Shown here in pieces: positions 26,334 through 36,864 of a stretch of 64,000 nt of DNA (the first letter of the stretch is position 1; every line of letters starts with the position of its first letter). The notes under the pieces are model-generated. The model was not told where the DNA came from and did not search any database. It saw nothing but the letters and a program-made list of their open reading frames with translations. The DNA is taken from positions 186,001 to 250,000 of the forward strand of contig NZ_PIZM01000002.1 of NCBI RefSeq assembly GCF_002835465.1. Direction: 5' to 3'. This DNA comes from Psychromonas sp. psych-6C06 (GTDB taxonomy: Bacteria; Pseudomonadota; Gammaproteobacteria; Enterobacterales; Psychromonadaceae). The translations under genes and the position numbers were made by a program.

Positions 26334-27062
26334 TTACACCATGTACATACCACCATTAACATGAATCGTTTCACCGGTAATATATGCGGCACCTTCAGAT
26401 GCTAAAAAGGCAACGGTTGCTGCAATTTCACTTGGATCACCTAATCGACCAGCGGGTACATTTGCTAATGTAGCAGCACGTTGATCATCATTTAGCGCTT
26501 TAGTCATATCTGTTTCAATGAAACCAGGTGCTACGGTATTAACTGTAATACCACGGCTTGCAACTTCACGTGCTAATGATTTAGTGAAACCAATAACACC
26601 CGCTTTTGCAGCTGCATAGTTTGCTTGACCAGCATTACCCATCGTTCCAACAACAGAGCCAACATTAATGATACGACCAGCACGTTTTTTCATCATCGGG
26701 CGCATTGCTGCTTTGCTTAACTTAAAGATAGGCGTTAAGTTTGTTTCGATAATGTCGTTCCACTCATCATCTTTCATGCGCATTAATAGGTTATCGCGGG
26801 TAATACCTGCGTTATTAACTAATACATCAACGCTACCAAACTCTTTTTTAACGGCATCAAATAGTGCTGTAATTGAATCATTATCTGTTACGTTTAATAC
26901 GAAGCCTTTACCTGACTCACCTAGGTATTCACTAATCGCGGTAGCACCACCTTCACTCGTTGCAGTACCTAATACAGTTGCGCCTAGTGCAACAAATTTT
27001 TCTGCGATTGCACGACCGATACCACGGCTTGCGCCCGTTACTAATACAACTTGATCTTTCAT
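26334..27062 (-). CDS. fabG: 3-oxoacyl-ACP reductase
   Basis: A 242-residue short-chain dehydrogenase that reduces beta-ketoacyl-ACP with NADPH. It has TGASRGIGRAIA (cofactor-binding glycines), NNAGITRDNL, the catalytic Ser in INVGSVVGTMGN and YAAAKAG (Tyr and Lys), then PGFIETDMT. It is separated from fabD by a single base, so the two are cotranscribed. Confidence 0.97.
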   Translation of the reverse strand: MKDQVVLVTGASRGIGRAIAEKFVALGATVLGTATSEGGATAISEYLGESGKGFVLNVTDNDSITALFDAVKKEFGSVDVLVNNAGITRDNLLMRMKDDEWNDIIETNLTPIFKLSKAAMRPMMKKRAGRIINVGSVVGTMGNAGQANYAAAKAGVIGFTKSLAREVASRGITVNTVAPGFIETDMTKALNDDQRAATLANVPAGRLGDPSEIAATVAFLASEGAAYITGETIHVNGGMYMV

Positions 27063-27063
27063 T

Positions 27064-28005
27064 TTATTCTCCTTTCACTGCAGCAAGTGCACTTTCTAGT
27101 GTTGCTACATCGTTAATTACTTGCGCCGTAAAGCTTTTATCGATACGACGTACTAAACCACTTAATACTTTACCAGGGCCAGCTTCTACTTGAAGGTTGA
27201 TACCTTGCTCAGCCATTTTTTCAATAATGCCTGTCCAGCGGACTGGGCAATATAATTGACGTACTAATGCATCTTTAATTTTATCTGTCTCAGTTTCTGC
27301 AATCACATCAACGTTATTAATCACTGCAATTTGAGGGGTATTAAAGGTAATATCGCTTAATGCAACAGCTAATTTTTCAGCAGCTGGTTTCATCAATGCA
27401 CAGTGAGATGGTACGGACACAGGTAACGGTAAAGCACGTTTAGCACCTGCTTCTTTACATAATACACCTGCACGTTCAACGGCATCTTTGTTACCTGCAA
27501 TCACAACTTGGCCCGGTGAATTATAGTTAACTGGAGAAACTACTTCACCCTGTGCTGCTTGCTCACAAGCTAGTGCAATTTTATCATCAGCAAGGCCAAT
27601 AATTGCGTACATTGCCCCTACACCTGCAGGTACTGCTTGTTGCATTAATTGACCGCGAAGCTCAACCAGTTTGACCGCATCTTTAAAGTCGATAACACCC
27701 GCGCAAACTAATGCTGAGTATTCACCCAAGCTATGGCCGGCAATTACGCTAGGCTTTTCACCACCTAGTTCTTGCCAAACACGCCAAATTGCCACCGATG
27801 ATGTCAATAGTGCCGGTTGTGTTTTATCTGTCTGGTTTAACGCTTCTGCAGGGCCATCTTGTGTCAAAGCCCAAAGATCGTAACCTAATACTTCACTTGC
27901 TTCTTTAAACGTGTCTTGTATAACAGGGTATTGAGTCGCTAACTCGGCTAACATCGCAACGCTTTGAGAGCCTTGACCTGGAAAGGCAAAAGTAAAATTT
28001 GACAT
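27064..28005 (-). CDS. fabD: Malonyl-CoA-ACP transacylase
   Basis: A 313-residue acyltransferase that loads malonyl groups on ACP. It has FAFPGQGSQ at the N-terminus, the nucleophile Ser in IAGHSLGEYSAL, catalytic His in PVSVPSHCALM, and the GPGKVLSGLVRRI end motif. It lies between fabH, with a terminator-like hairpin in the gap, and fabG. Confidence 0.97.
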   Translation of the reverse strand: MSNFTFAFPGQGSQSVAMLAELATQYPVIQDTFKEASEVLGYDLWALTQDGPAEALNQTDKTQPALLTSSVAIWRVWQELGGEKPSVIAGHSLGEYSALVCAGVIDFKDAVKLVELRGQLMQQAVPAGVGAMYAIIGLADDKIALACEQAAQGEVVSPVNYNSPGQVVIAGNKDAVERAGVLCKEAGAKRALPLPVSVPSHCALMKPAAEKLAVALSDITFNTPQIAVINNVDVIAETETDKIKDALVRQLYCPVRWTGIIEKMAEQGINLQVEAGPGKVLSGLVRRIDKSFTAQVINDVATLESALAAVKGE

Positions 28006-28026
28006 TGATTATTCCTCTAAAATGAA

Positions 28027-28050
28027 AAAACAGGAATAAATTCCTGTTTT
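28027..28050 (-). terminator. Intrinsic terminator-like hairpin between fabH and fabD
   Basis: AAAACAGGAA (28027-28036) and TTCCTGTTTT (28041-28050) form a 10-bp stem with a 4-base loop. On the minus strand it is followed by TT then CATTTT. It would attenuate read-through from fabH into fabDG. Confidence 0.7.
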
Positions 28051-28069
28051 AAAAGCATATAATTTTTTT

Positions 28070-29029
28070 CTACATTCTGACTAGGGCACTGCCCCATGTA
28101 AATCCACCGCCAAATGCCTCTAATAAAACAAGATGTCCCGGTTTAATTTTACCTGAACGAACACCTTCATCAAAAGCAAGTGGTACCGATGCAGCTGAAG
28201 TATTGCCATGCCCTTCAAGGGTAACAATGACTTGATCCATCGACATCCCTAATTTCTTTGCTGTCGCTGCAATAATACGTTTATTAGCTTGATGTGGCAC
28301 CAACCAATCCAGTTGCTCTTTTTCAATATTATTGGCAGCTAATGTTTCTACAACTACTTGACTGAGTTTTTTAACAGCAACCTTAAACACCTCGTTACCA
28401 GCCATGATCATGTATGATTCATTTGTAGAATCTGCATTACCACGTTGTACACTTGGCAATTTAAGCAAATCGCCAAAACGACCATCTGCATTAATATGTG
28501 TTGATAAAATACCTTCATCTTCACTTGCAGTCACAACAACGGCCCCCGCACCATCACCAAATAGGATTATCGTGCTTCGATCCGTTGGGTCACAAGTTGC
28601 AGCTAGCGCATCTGCACCGATCACTAAAATATTTTTAGCACTGCCCGCTTTAATAAAATTATCTGCAACACTCAATGCATAGGTAAAACCAGCACAAGCG
28701 GCAGAAACGTCAAAGGCAGGGATATTATGAATACCCAATAGGTTTTGTACTTCACAGGCAGCTGACGGGAATGCATTTTGGTTGCTCGTTGTTGCAACAA
28801 TAATTAAGTCTAAATCCTGTGCTGTTAGGTTAGCCGCTTGTAACGCATTTAAGCCAGCTTCTTTACCCATAAAAGCGATAGTTTCATCAGCATTAGCAAT
28901 ACGACGCTCTTTAATACCAGTACGAACGGTGATCCATTCATCACTGGTGTCGACCATTTTCTCTAAATCATCATTACTGCGCACTGCAGCAGGTAGATAG
29001 CTACCCGTACCTATAATTTTGCTATTCAT
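28070..29029 (-). CDS. fabH: Beta-ketoacyl-ACP synthase III
   Basis: A 319-residue initiating condensing enzyme that joins acetyl-CoA to malonyl-ACP. The catalytic triad is visible: Cys in [12 protein letters not shown], His in [10 protein letters not shown] and Asn in [13 protein letters not shown]. Length is as in E. coli (317). The start overlaps the plsX end by 8 bases, indicating coupling. Confidence 0.97.
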   Translation of the reverse strand: MNSKIIGTGSYLPAAVRSNDDLEKMVDTSDEWITVRTGIKERRIANADETIAFMGKEAGLNALQAANLTAQDLDLIIVATTSNQNAFPSAACEVQNLLGIHNIPAFDVSAACAGFTYALSVADNFIKAGSAKNILVIGADALAATCDPTDRSTIILFGDGAGAVVVTASEDEGILSTHINADGRFGDLLKLPSVQRGNADSTNESYMIMAGNEVFKVAVKKLSQVVVETLAANNIEKEQLDWLVPHQANKRIIAATAKKLGMSMDQVIVTLEGHGNTSAASVPLAFDEGVRSGKIKPGHLVLLEAFGGGFTWGSALVRM

Positions 29030-30062
29030 GTGATAAACAATCTCGCTCTAATAAAACGGCTTCTAACCGATTTGAAATACTGTTTGGGATCTGCCACTGG
29101 ATCTCTTTAATCGCCTGCTCAATTGCATAAGAAAATGCAATTTCATTGGCTCCACCGTGACTTTTTACGACAATACCGCGCAACCCTATTAAACTTGCGC
29201 CATTATACATATCTGGATGCAAATGTTTAAATTGCTTTTTTAATATTGGGCTTAATAATTTTCCTAGTAACTTACTGTAAAAGTTAGAGTTTACCGCTTT
29301 CTCTAACTGCTCTAGAAAAACTCGCCCCATTCCTTCATAACTTTTCAGTGCGATATTACCACTAAAACCATCTGTGACGACGACATCCGCTTGGCATGAA
29401 AATAACTCGTTAGCTTCAATAAAACCAACATAATTAATATATTTGCTTTCGCTAAGTAGGGTTGCCGAGCGCTTAATAATATCGCTACCCTTATTATTTT
29501 CTTTACCTACATTCAGCAGAGCAACTTTAGGTTTTTCGATCTGCTCTACCTTTTCACACAGTACACTGCCCATCACTGCAAAGTTAAACAGTGTATCACT
29601 GTCACATTGTAGGTTGGCACCTAAATCAAGCAGATAGGTCAGCCCTGAACAATTATTAGGTAAGCCAGAAACAAGCGCAGGCCTAGAAACACTTGAGATA
29701 GTTTTTAATGCCTGTTTGGCCAGTAACATCAATGCACCGGTATTTCCTGCACTCACGCAAGCATCAGCTTTACCATCAGCAACCATTTGCAAAGCAACAT
29801 GCATTGAGGAATGACTAACATGGCGCAAAACATAAACAGGATTATCTTCCATCGAAATCACATTATCTGCGTGCACGAAAGAGAGCCGAGAGTGATCAAT
29901 GAGATTGTGTAGCTTTAATAAGGGAATTATCTTTTCACGTGTGCCGACAATTATCAGTGACAGTGTGGGGTATTGTTGTAGTTTTTGTTTCGCTGCTAAG
30001 AGCGAAATATGGGGGCCGAGATCGCCCCCCATGGCATCAAGCGCAATAATATAGTTACGCAA
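29022..30062 (-). CDS. plsX: Phosphate acyltransferase PlsX
   Basis: A 346-residue enzyme that converts acyl-ACP to acyl-phosphate for phospholipid synthesis. Characteristic segments: [51 protein letters not shown] and the C-terminal [12 protein letters not shown]. It lies 7 bases after rpmF, in the conserved rpmF-plsX-fabHDG order. Confidence 0.97.
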   Translation of the reverse strand: MRNYIIALDAMGGDLGPHISLLAAKQKLQQYPTLSLIIVGTREKIIPLLKLHNLIDHSRLSFVHADNVISMEDNPVYVLRHVSHSSMHVALQMVADGKADACVSAGNTGALMLLAKQALKTISSVSRPALVSGLPNNCSGLTYLLDLGANLQCDSDTLFNFAVMGSVLCEKVEQIEKPKVALLNVGKENNKGSDIIKRSATLLSESKYINYVGFIEANELFSCQADVVVTDGFSGNIALKSYEGMGRVFLEQLEKAVNSNFYSKLLGKLLSPILKKQFKHLHPDMYNGASLIGLRGIVVKSHGGANEIAFSYAIEQAIKEIQWQIPNSISNRLEAVLLERDCLSHE

Positions 30063-30069
30063 GGTAATC

Positions 30070-30243
30070 TTATAGTTCGATTACTTTTTTGCCTTTGTAG
30101 AAACCATCTGCAGTCATGTGATGACGACGATGAGTTTCACCAGACGTTGCGTCAACTGTAAGTTGAGCTGGAGCACTTAGTGCATCATGTGAACGACGCA
30201 TGCCACGCTTTGAACGAGTTTTACGACTTTTTTGTACAGCCAT
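30070..30243 (-). CDS. rpmF: 50S ribosomal protein L32
   Basis: A 57-residue protein, the same length as E. coli L32, beginning [20 protein letters not shown] and ending [11 protein letters not shown]. The [13 protein letters not shown] block is diagnostic. It is an ordinary L32 in a conserved position: yceD ends 18 bases upstream and plsX starts 7 bases downstream. It is easy to miss because it is under 60 codons. Confidence 0.97.
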   Translation of the reverse strand: MAVQKSRKTRSKRGMRRSHDALSAPAQLTVDATSGETHRRHHMTADGFYKGKKVIEL

Positions 30244-30261
30244 TGTTAAAATTCCTACTTG

Positions 30262-30786
30262 TTATTTGCGCTTTAGTTGAGCTAAAGCATCAAATGGGTT
30301 GGGACGTTGTTCTTCTGCCTCATCAATCTCACCAAAAGTAAGTTCAAACTTACTTTCAACACAATCTTCGATTGCGTGTTTCGCTATCTGAGGTAGAGTC
30401 AATATCAGTTCATCTTCAACGATTTCGTGAAGATTAACTTCCCCATTTTCATCATAATAAATGGGTTCATACACGTCTGGTAAATTATTTTCCTGTTCTT
30501 GATTATGAACTGGACAATACGTAAATTCAGCTTCGCACTGATAAATCATAGGCTCATTGCACCGTTGACAAATGAGTTCTACTGCAACACTCGCTTTGCC
30601 ATGAAAAATTCTCAACTTTTGTCGATCAATTTCAAATACAAATCGCGTATTGATATCTGATTGAATACTGATTGTTGATTCCGCTAATCTTCTCATTAAA
30701 GCTTTCGGAATTATAGATTCTAATTCTGTGCCTTTTTGAGCAGCGCGCACCGGATCAACGCTAATCGGTAGTTTAACCTTTTGCAT
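30262..30786 (-). CDS. yceD: YceD/DUF177 family protein
   Basis: A 174-residue protein with the DUF177 layout: a basic LPISVDPVRAAQKGTELE N-terminus, a CxxC pair in ELICQRCNEPM, a beta-rich middle and the acidic PQIAKHAIEDC end with the terminal NPFDALAQLKRK. The family is linked to 23S rRNA/large-subunit metabolism in bacteria and plants. It begins the rpmF-plsX-fab run and is divergent from yceF, as in E. coli. Confidence 0.9.
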   Translation of the reverse strand: MQKVKLPISVDPVRAAQKGTELESIIPKALMRRLAESTISIQSDINTRFVFEIDRQKLRIFHGKASVAVELICQRCNEPMIYQCEAEFTYCPVHNQEQENNLPDVYEPIYYDENGEVNLHEIVEDELILTLPQIAKHAIEDCVESKFELTFGEIDEAEEQRPNPFDALAQLKRK

Positions 30787-30922
30787 GGGCGCGAATGATA
30801 TAGATTGGCAAGACGATAGTCAAAGAAAAATAGTGATTTTTTATATCTTTTATCGTTAGCTATCGCTTTATTGTTTTTCAGCCCTTAATATACATTAACT
30901 AGTCAATAAAAATGGGTTTATT

Positions 30923-31504
30923 ATGCCACAAACACTTGTTTTAGCTTCTACCTCGCCCTTTCGTAAGCAGCTATTAGAAAAGTTACACCTGTCTTTTTTA
31001 ACCGAGAAACCAGCGGTTGATGAGACGCCGTTAGACGGTGAAACCGCGCAACAATTAGTACAACGATTGGCAATTGAAAAAGCCCAAGCTATCAGCCCTA
31101 ATTTTGAAAATGCATTGGTTATCGGCTCTGATCAAGTTTGCATGAACAATGGTGAAATTTTAGGAAAACCGGGTAACTTTGAAAATGCGTTTAAACAGTT
31201 AAAAGCAGCCAGCGGTAAACGTATTACCTTCTATACCGGTCTTGCTGTGGTGAATAGCCAAAACAATAGCGTGCAATCACTTGTTGAACCCTACATAGTT
31301 AAGTTTCGCCAATTAAGTGATGAGATGATCACTAACTATCTCAATAAAGAGCAACCCTATAATTGTGCAGGCAGCTTTAAAAGTGAAGGTTATGGCATTA
31401 GCTTATTTGAAGCTTTTGAAGGGAAAGATCCGAACAGCTTGATTGGACTACCGCTTATCTCATTAATTGAGATGCTTGAAAATGAAGGTATGCAGGTCGT
31501 TTAA
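30923..31504 (+). CDS. yceF: Maf-like nucleotide pyrophosphatase, YceF type
   Basis: A 193-residue house-cleaning enzyme of the Maf/HAM1-like fold. The N-terminal LVLASTSPFRKQLLEKL (the YhdE form is SSSPRR), the DETPLDGE motif, VIGSDQVCMNNG (catalytic Asp) and NCAGSFKSEGYG fit the m7GTP-preferring YceF subgroup. The start is ATG 30923, with a weak upstream AATGGG. It is divergent from yceD and convergent with uvrB. Confidence 0.92.
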   Translation: MPQTLVLASTSPFRKQLLEKLHLSFLTEKPAVDETPLDGETAQQLVQRLAIEKAQAISPNFENALVIGSDQVCMNNGEILGKPGNFENAFKQLKAASGKRITFYTGLAVVNSQNNSVQSLVEPYIVKFRQLSDEMITNYLNKEQPYNCAGSFKSEGYGISLFEAFEGKDPNSLIGLPLISLIEMLENEGMQVV

Positions 31505-31518
31505 TACTCTGAATTTTT

Positions 31519-31563
31519 AGTGAATAAGCATGGTAAAATAGCACCTTACAAAACTTATTCACT
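31519..31563. other. Long-loop inverted repeat between yceF and uvrB
   Basis: AGTGAATAAG (31519-31528) and CTTATTCACT (31554-31563) make a perfect 10-bp stem with a 25-base loop in the convergent gap. There is no clear U-tract. It is comparable to the stem-loop after pepD. Confidence 0.4.
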
Positions 31564-31575
31564 TTAAGCCTACCA

Positions 31576-33588
31576 TCAGCCAATACTGAGTAGCTGTTCA
31601 TGCAGTTTACTCACCTCATCACGCAACTGTGCGGCTTTTTCAAACTCCAGATCCTTAGCGAAAGCAAACATCTGTTTTTCAAGCTTAGCAATCTGCTTAA
31701 GAATATCTTGCTCACTATGCACCTCATAATTCGCTTTATACTCAGCAACCTTAGCTTGTTTTGAGTTGCCTTTTTTAAGGTTACGTTGACCTAGCTGCAT
31801 CACATCGTTAACCTCTTTGCTCAAGCCCTGTGGTGTAATACCATTATCAATATTAAATTGATGTTGTAAGGCGCGTCTGTCTTCTGTCACCTTTATCGCC
31901 TTTTGCATCGACCCAGTAATACGATCTGCATATAAAATCGCCTTACCTTTTAAGTTACGTGCGGCACGCCCCATGGTTTGAATCAGCGAGCGCTCTGAGC
32001 GTAAAAACCCCTCTTTATCGGCATCTAAAATAGCCACTAAAGACACCTCAGGGATATCTAGCCCTTCTCGTAATAGGTTAATACCAATAAGCACATCAAA
32101 TACACCCAAACGCAAATCACGAATGATTTCCACACGCTCAACCGTATCTACATCAGAATGTAAATAACGTACTTTGATACCATGTTCATTAAGGTAGTCT
32201 GTTAAATCTTCTGCCATACGTTTCGTTAAAGTAGTGACTAGTACGCGCTCTTTAAGTGGTAAACGAAGATTAATCTCGGATAATAGATCATCGACTTGAG
32301 TGTTAACGGGACGCACTTCAATCTCAGGATCTAATAATCCAGTCGGGCGGATCACCTGTCGAACAATATCACCCTGCGATTTATCGATCTCATAATCACT
32401 AGGGGTAGCAGATACATAAATAGTTTGTGGCGCGATCTTCTCGAACTCTTCAAACATCATCGGACGATTATCAAGCGCAGAGGGTAAACGGAATCCATAA
32501 TTAACAAGGTTTTCTTTACGACTACGATCACCTTTATACATCGCCCCTATTTGAGGCACGGTCACATGACTCTCATCGATGATTAACAGGCCATCTTTAG
32601 GCAGATAATCAAACAACGTTGGTGGCGCAGCACCTTGCTCGCGCCCAGAGAGATAACGCGAATAGTTTTCGATGCCAGAGCAATATCCAAGCTCGTTCAT
32701 CATTTCGATATCATATAAGGTACGTTGCGAGATACGTTGCTCTTCTATTAATTTATTTTCTTTGATAAAGGTTTTCTTACGTTCATTAAGTTCCTCTTTA
32801 ATGCCATCAATCGCCTTTAGGATCTGCTCGCGCGGGGTAACATAGTGGGTTTTAGGGTAGACAGTCACACGTGGCAAGTTATCTAAAGTCTGCCCGGTGA
32901 GAGGATCAAAGACGGTTATTTTTTCCACTTCATCATCAAACAACTCAATGCGTAGCGCATCACTTTCAGAGTCAGCAGGAAATATATCAATCACTTCGCC
33001 ACGAACACGAAAAGTGCCTCGACTTAACTCTGTTTCATTGCGGTTATATTGCAAATCTACCAAACGCTGTAAAATATCACGGCTTGAAATGAGCTCACCT
33101 ACCGTTAAATGGAGCATCATTTGTAAGTAAGCCGTTGGATCGCCTAAACCATATATTGCAGATACCGAAGCCACTAAGACTACATCTTTACGCTCGAGTA
33201 ATGCTTTAGTCGCAGAGAGGCGCATCTGTTCGATATGGGCATTAACGGCAGCATCTTTTTCAATGAATGAGTCCGAGCTAGGTACGTAAGCTTCTGGCTG
33301 ATAATAATCGTAATAGGAGACAAAATACTCCACTGCGTTATTGGGAAAAAACTCTTTCATCTCACCATACAATTGCGCAGCTAACGTTTTATTAGGAGCA
33401 AGGATCAATGTCGGGCGGTTTAATGTTGCAATAGTGTTCGCGAGGGTAAAAGTTTTACCCGATCCAGTTACCCCTAATAGGGTTTGAAAGGCAAGTCCAG
33501 ACTCGATCCCCTCTACCAATTGATTGATCGCCTCAGGTTGATCTCCCGCTGGTGAAAATGGCGATGACAATTCAAACAATTTTTCCAT
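31576..33588 (-). CDS. uvrB: Excinuclease ABC subunit B
   Basis: A 670-residue nucleotide-excision repair helicase-like protein (E. coli 673). Walker [11 protein letters not shown], the beta-hairpin [16 protein letters not shown]-type [13 protein letters not shown] and motif VI RAARN are present, and the UvrC-binding UVR domain ends the protein ([26 protein letters not shown]). No clear LexA box (CTGT-N8-ACAG) was found in about 400 bases upstream, unlike E. coli uvrB. Confidence 0.98.
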   Translation of the reverse strand: MEKLFELSSPFSPAGDQPEAINQLVEGIESGLAFQTLLGVTGSGKTFTLANTIATLNRPTLILAPNKTLAAQLYGEMKEFFPNNAVEYFVSYYDYYQPEAYVPSSDSFIEKDAAVNAHIEQMRLSATKALLERKDVVLVASVSAIYGLGDPTAYLQMMLHLTVGELISSRDILQRLVDLQYNRNETELSRGTFRVRGEVIDIFPADSESDALRIELFDDEVEKITVFDPLTGQTLDNLPRVTVYPKTHYVTPREQILKAIDGIKEELNERKKTFIKENKLIEEQRISQRTLYDIEMMNELGYCSGIENYSRYLSGREQGAAPPTLFDYLPKDGLLIIDESHVTVPQIGAMYKGDRSRKENLVNYGFRLPSALDNRPMMFEEFEKIAPQTIYVSATPSDYEIDKSQGDIVRQVIRPTGLLDPEIEVRPVNTQVDDLLSEINLRLPLKERVLVTTLTKRMAEDLTDYLNEHGIKVRYLHSDVDTVERVEIIRDLRLGVFDVLIGINLLREGLDIPEVSLVAILDADKEGFLRSERSLIQTMGRAARNLKGKAILYADRITGSMQKAIKVTEDRRALQHQFNIDNGITPQGLSKEVNDVMQLGQRNLKKGNSKQAKVAEYKANYEVHSEQDILKQIAKLEKQMFAFAKDLEFEKAAQLRDEVSKLHEQLLSIG

Positions 33589-34398
33589 AACAGCCTCAAC
33601 ATTAAATAGTTAAATAAGTAAACAAGCTAAAATACCATGTAATCGACACTTTAAAGCCAATAATTGCATGAACAATCTATTTTCGCACATTAACAATTCA
33701 TTAACAGAGCTTATCTCATCTATTACTTTATTAACTGATCATTAATTCATCAGTCTATTTACTGCGATCTTTTACGTTTAGTAAGATCAATAGCTGATTT
33801 TTAATGTATACAAAACAAACGATAAAAACTAACAACTCAATCACATTGTCAATCACTATTTTTAAAAAAACAATAAAATAATTCACAGAAATTTATTGAC
33901 AATATCGATTATTTACAGAAATAAAAAAACATCAAACAAAAACTAATTAAGAGTAGTTGACATATGTAAACCGCTGTTTTAAAAGGGTTTTATTTTATGT
34001 TCGTTTTTACATCAATGTAAAGGGAAGCAAGTAACCATCAGGCTTTCAGCTACTTTTCATAGAAAGCCCCACAGAGTTATCCACAGAAAAAGTGGATAAC
34101 CGTATGCAGGCTAGAGCACGTAAGCCCTGTAGCAAAACAATGCGATTTTATTAAAGATCTTTTTGCCTATTCGAATAAGTAGGTTTGATCATGTTTTATA
34201 CAAAAACAGATAATAGCTATAAATAAGCCATACTGCATCATCACAAACAATAGATAAGAAAAAGATACAAATACAATGCATTTATATGCGTTTTTTAAAA
34301 AGTTAATATATTTAACGTTTAAAAATCACTCGTTTACAAAACTTAGGCAATAAATTTGTTATGCTATTACTTTATTAATACACATTAGGAAGATCATT
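33589..34398. other. 810-base AT-rich spacer between uvrB and yajG
   Basis: No convincing reading frame on either strand. The block at about 34020-34140 is less AT-rich than its surroundings and has two hairpin-forming segments: GGCTTTC/GAAAGCC at 34041-34068 and the DnaA-box dyad at 34076-34100. A promoter-like TTGACA (33957-33962) with a 17-base spacer to TAAAAG (33980-33985) points rightward into this block, so a small RNA is possible but not shown. Confidence 0.4.
34076..34100. promoter_or_regulatory. Inverted pair of DnaA boxes
   Basis: GTTATCCAC (34076-34084) and GTGGATAAC (34092-34100) are perfect inverted 9-mers, 7 bases apart. The left one extends to TTATCCACA, the consensus R-type DnaA box; the right one reads TTATCCACT on the minus strand. 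The close pair in AT-rich sequence could bind DnaA, or simply form an RNA hairpin. Neither dnaA nor other origin-linked genes are nearby. Confidence 0.45.
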
Positions 34399-34989
34399 GT
34401 GAAACGTATATCTTTAACATTACCTGCGATCTTAGCATCTATCGCTCTTTTATCAGGCTGCTCGAGCACGCCGAATAACCTGCAATTAACACCAAAACTG
34501 AGTAATGATATTGTTACGAAAGAGGTAAATAGCGAACACATTTGGCTATTAGATAGTCAGGATCTTCGTTCCGCACGCTATTTAATTGCCATCAGTTCTG
34601 GTGATGATGTTGCAACTTTAATTAATGAGTCTAGCAGTACAAAAGATGTGATTACTGAAACACTGCGAACACATTGGGTAAATAGTGGTCACCGTTTTAC
34701 TAATAAAAAAAATAATGACACGCAAATTAATGTTCAACTTATTCAATTATTAGCCGAAGTTGAAGAGCATACTGTTAGCCATGAAAGTGATATCAATGTT
34801 GTCATTAAGGTACAACTCAGCTCTGATAAAAAAACGTTTAGCAAAACATTCCGCGCGCACTATGAAGAAGAAGCCCCTTTTGGCGCCGATGTAGAAAAAA
34901 TAAGCGCGCAATTAAATACGCAGTTATCACAATTATTAGATCAAATAGTTCAAGATCCAGAACTTAACGCTAAACTACTGCAACTTTAA
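34399..34989 (+). CDS. yajG: YajG family lipoprotein
   Basis: A 196-residue lipoprotein. The signal peptide ends in the lipobox LLSGC with Cys21, followed by SSTPNNLQL, so sorting to the outer membrane is expected. The domain pattern (LTPKL, LLDSQDLRSARYLI, a LINESSS region and a C-terminal helix) fits the YajG family, of unknown function. It starts with GTG at 34399, preceded by AGGAAG. The ppiA-like gene follows 19 bases later in the same direction. Confidence 0.85.
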   Translation: MKRISLTLPAILASIALLSGCSSTPNNLQLTPKLSNDIVTKEVNSEHIWLLDSQDLRSARYLIAISSGDDVATLINESSSTKDVITETLRTHWVNSGHRFTNKKNNDTQINVQLIQLLAEVEEHTVSHESDINVVIKVQLSSDKKTFSKTFRAHYEEEAPFGADVEKISAQLNTQLSQLLDQIVQDPELNAKLLQL

Positions 34990-35008
34990 AATCTCACAGG
35001 AACAAGTT

Positions 35009-35563
35009 ATGAAAATACTTTTATCGCTATTTATACTTTTAATTAGTCACAGTGCACTGGCAGCTGAAAACCCGACCGTGGTAATGGACACTTCAAAGGG
35101 TAAGATCATCATTGAGCTTTTCCCTGAAGAAGCACCAAAAACGGTGGCAAACTTTTTAGCTTATGTGCAAAAAGATGGCTATAAAAAAACCACCTTTCAT
35201 CGCGTCATTAATGGCTTTATGATTCAAGGTGGAGGATTCTCTTCTGAAACAGGTTCAAAAGTATCTACCCTTCCCCCTATTGAGAATGAGTCTCGAAATG
35301 GCATCAGTAATGAACGTGGGACTATTTCAATGGCACGTACAGGCAACCCACACTCAGCTTCTCGCCAATTCTTTATTAACCATAAAGATAATGCGTTTTT
35401 AGATGCACAGGGTAATAAATGGGGCTATGCCGTGTTTGGAGAAGTAACGCTGGGTATGGATGTGGTTGATGCTATCGCTAAAGTAAAAACAGGCAGTGCA
35501 GATAAGCCCCTTCAACCAGTCGTGATCAACAGCATTACACTGCTAGAAAGAGAGATGAAATAA
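35009..35563 (+). CDS. ppiA: Periplasmic cyclophilin-type peptidyl-prolyl isomerase
   Basis: A 184-residue protein: signal peptide (cleavage after ALA) plus a bacterial cyclophilin domain. Active-site motifs FHRVINGFMIQGG, SMARTGNPHSASRQFFIN and GYAVFGEV are present. The periplasmic location makes it a PpiA rather than cytosolic PpiB equivalent, though exact orthology is not certain. The stop codon's last base is also the first base of a family A repeat. Confidence 0.88.
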   Translation: MKILLSLFILLISHSALAAENPTVVMDTSKGKIIIELFPEEAPKTVANFLAYVQKDGYKKTTFHRVINGFMIQGGGFSSETGSKVSTLPPIENESRNGISNERGTISMARTGNPHSASRQFFINHKDNAFLDAQGNKWGYAVFGEVTLGMDVVDAIAKVKTGSADKPLQPVVINSITLLEREMK

Positions 35564-35723
35564 TACCAATTCCGCTAATATAGTGATCAAATATTACGCA
35601 GTAAAAAGTAGTTAGTTCAAGGCAAAAATTGATGTAAATGGTTGTTCCCTTTACGAAATTTTTAACGCTGAAATAGCTTCTTTTAACTAGTAAGATTGAT
35701 CAGTTATTTAGTGGATTTGGTAT
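35563..35723. repeat. Dispersed ~161-bp element, family A
   Basis: It begins ATACCAATTCCGCTAATATA at the last base of the ppiA stop codon and ends GGATTTGGTAT. It is nearly identical to 11466-11625, including GATGTAAATGGTTGTTCCC and TTTTTAACGCTGAAATAGC. Its exact junction with the stop codon suggests insertion at, or reuse of, a TA at the gene end. Confidence 0.8.
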
Positions 35724-35744
35724 AATCTAAATTCCGTTACTATA

Positions 35745-35780
35745 AAAAAGGCTCACTTGAATAAACAAGCGAGCCTTTTT
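35745..35780. terminator. Bidirectional intrinsic terminator between ppiA and rluB
   Basis: AAAAAGGCTC (35745-35754) pairs with GAGCCTTTTT (35771-35780). The inner ACTTG/CAAGC segments add further pairs with a mismatch. Both strands have T-runs, which suits the convergent genes. Confidence 0.85.
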
Positions 35781-35801
35781 AATTTTGACCTATGCAACCA
35801 A

Positions 35802-36701
35802 TTAACTACGTGTTCGTGAAGTATTGCTACTACGGCGACGCTCTGTGGTTTTGCGTTTTTGATGTTGGGTATGTTTTTTCACAGCACGACGAATACGCGC
35901 CTGTGTATTCTTCACTTTTTTCTCATCAACGCGTACTTTTGTTTCCGTCTCTTTTGGCATATCCACCAGCTTACGGAAGTAGTTAACCTCTTTAAGGTTA
36001 AGCTCAGTCCAGCCACCCTGTGGTAACTGTTTATCAAGATGAAGGTGACCATAACGCACACGCATCAGACGGCTTACTTGCACACCTTGGCTCTCCCATA
36101 AACGACGTACTTCACGGGTACGCCCTTCAGTTAATACTACATGGTACCAACGGTTGATACCTTCACCACCAGCCTCTTTGCCTGATTCTTTAATCGATAG
36201 GAATTTGGCTTCACCATCGTCAAGCTTAACTCCCATACGCAGACGGTTTAACATTGCGTCATCCACTTCACCAAAAATACGCACCGCGTATTCACGTTCA
36301 ACTTCACGGCTAGGGTGCATCATGCGGTTAGCAAACTCACCATCAGTGGTAAATAACAGTAAACCCGATGTATTGATATCCAAACGACCAATTGAGATCC
36401 ATCGGCTGCCGGTTAAACGCGGTAGACGTTCAAAAACGGTTTTACGTCCCTCTTCATCGCTACGAGTGCACACTTCGCCTTCTGGCTTGTTATACGCTAA
36501 TACACGACAAATGGTGTTTTCTTCGGTAACGTATTTAACTACATGACCATCAACACGTAATATTTGGTTCGGCGTAACACGCTCCCCTAAACCAACGACT
36601 TTACCATCAACACTAACGCGCCCTTCTGCAATCACAGCTTCCATCTTACGACGCGAGCCCATGCCTGAACGTGCTAATACTTTTTGTAATTTTTCACTCA
36701 T
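35802..36701 (-). CDS. rluB: 23S rRNA pseudouridine(2605) synthase
   Basis: A 299-residue RsuA/RluB-family synthase with an N-terminal S4 RNA-binding domain ([15 protein letters not shown]) and the catalytic Asp in [15 protein letters not shown] long basic C-terminal tail ([14 protein letters not shown], then [12 protein letters not shown]) is typical of RluB. The start was set at ATG 36701, with AAAGGAA 7 bases upstream; eight more codons are open but unsupported. It is near yciO, rnm and trp, as in enterobacteria. Confidence 0.93.
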   Translation of the reverse strand: MSEKLQKVLARSGMGSRRKMEAVIAEGRVSVDGKVVGLGERVTPNQILRVDGHVVKYVTEENTICRVLAYNKPEGEVCTRSDEEGRKTVFERLPRLTGSRWISIGRLDINTSGLLLFTTDGEFANRMMHPSREVEREYAVRIFGEVDDAMLNRLRMGVKLDDGEAKFLSIKESGKEAGGEGINRWYHVVLTEGRTREVRRLWESQGVQVSRLMRVRYGHLHLDKQLPQGGWTELNLKEVNYFRKLVDMPKETETKVRVDEKKVKNTQARIRRAVKKHTQHQKRKTTERRRSSNTSRTRS

Positions 36702-36753
36702 AAATAATTCCTTTGGGTAATTCACATTATGCCAATCAAGAACCAGCTTTAAA

Positions 36754-36810
36754 GCTGAAAGCCATAAGGCTAGAAGCTAAAAGCTAAAAGCTAAAAGCTA
36801 AAAGCTAAAA
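36754..36810. repeat. Heptamer tandem repeat and left arm of inverted array
   Basis: Five perfect GCTAAAA heptamers run from 36776 to 36810. They are preceded by GCTGAAAGCCATAAGGCTAG, which is nearly the reverse complement of the last unit of the 39-bp array ending at 37020. It is non-coding. Such repeats are prone to copy-number change. Confidence 0.8.
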
Positions 36811-36864
36811 ACGGTTCTTTATGCTCTGTTTATGTTTTCAAGCCCCATAGACTTTAAACATATA

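Noticed and set aside
26668-27193. Plus-strand frames opposite fabG and fabD
   Set aside because: Antisense frames kept open by codon usage of the real genes; no ribosome sites.
33589-33990. LexA box for uvrB
   Set aside because: No CTGT-N8-ACAG or close variant was found by eye in the upstream region.
34020-34145. Replication origin
   Set aside because: Only two DnaA boxes and no dnaA, dnaN, gidA/mnmG or parAB nearby; not enough for an origin call.
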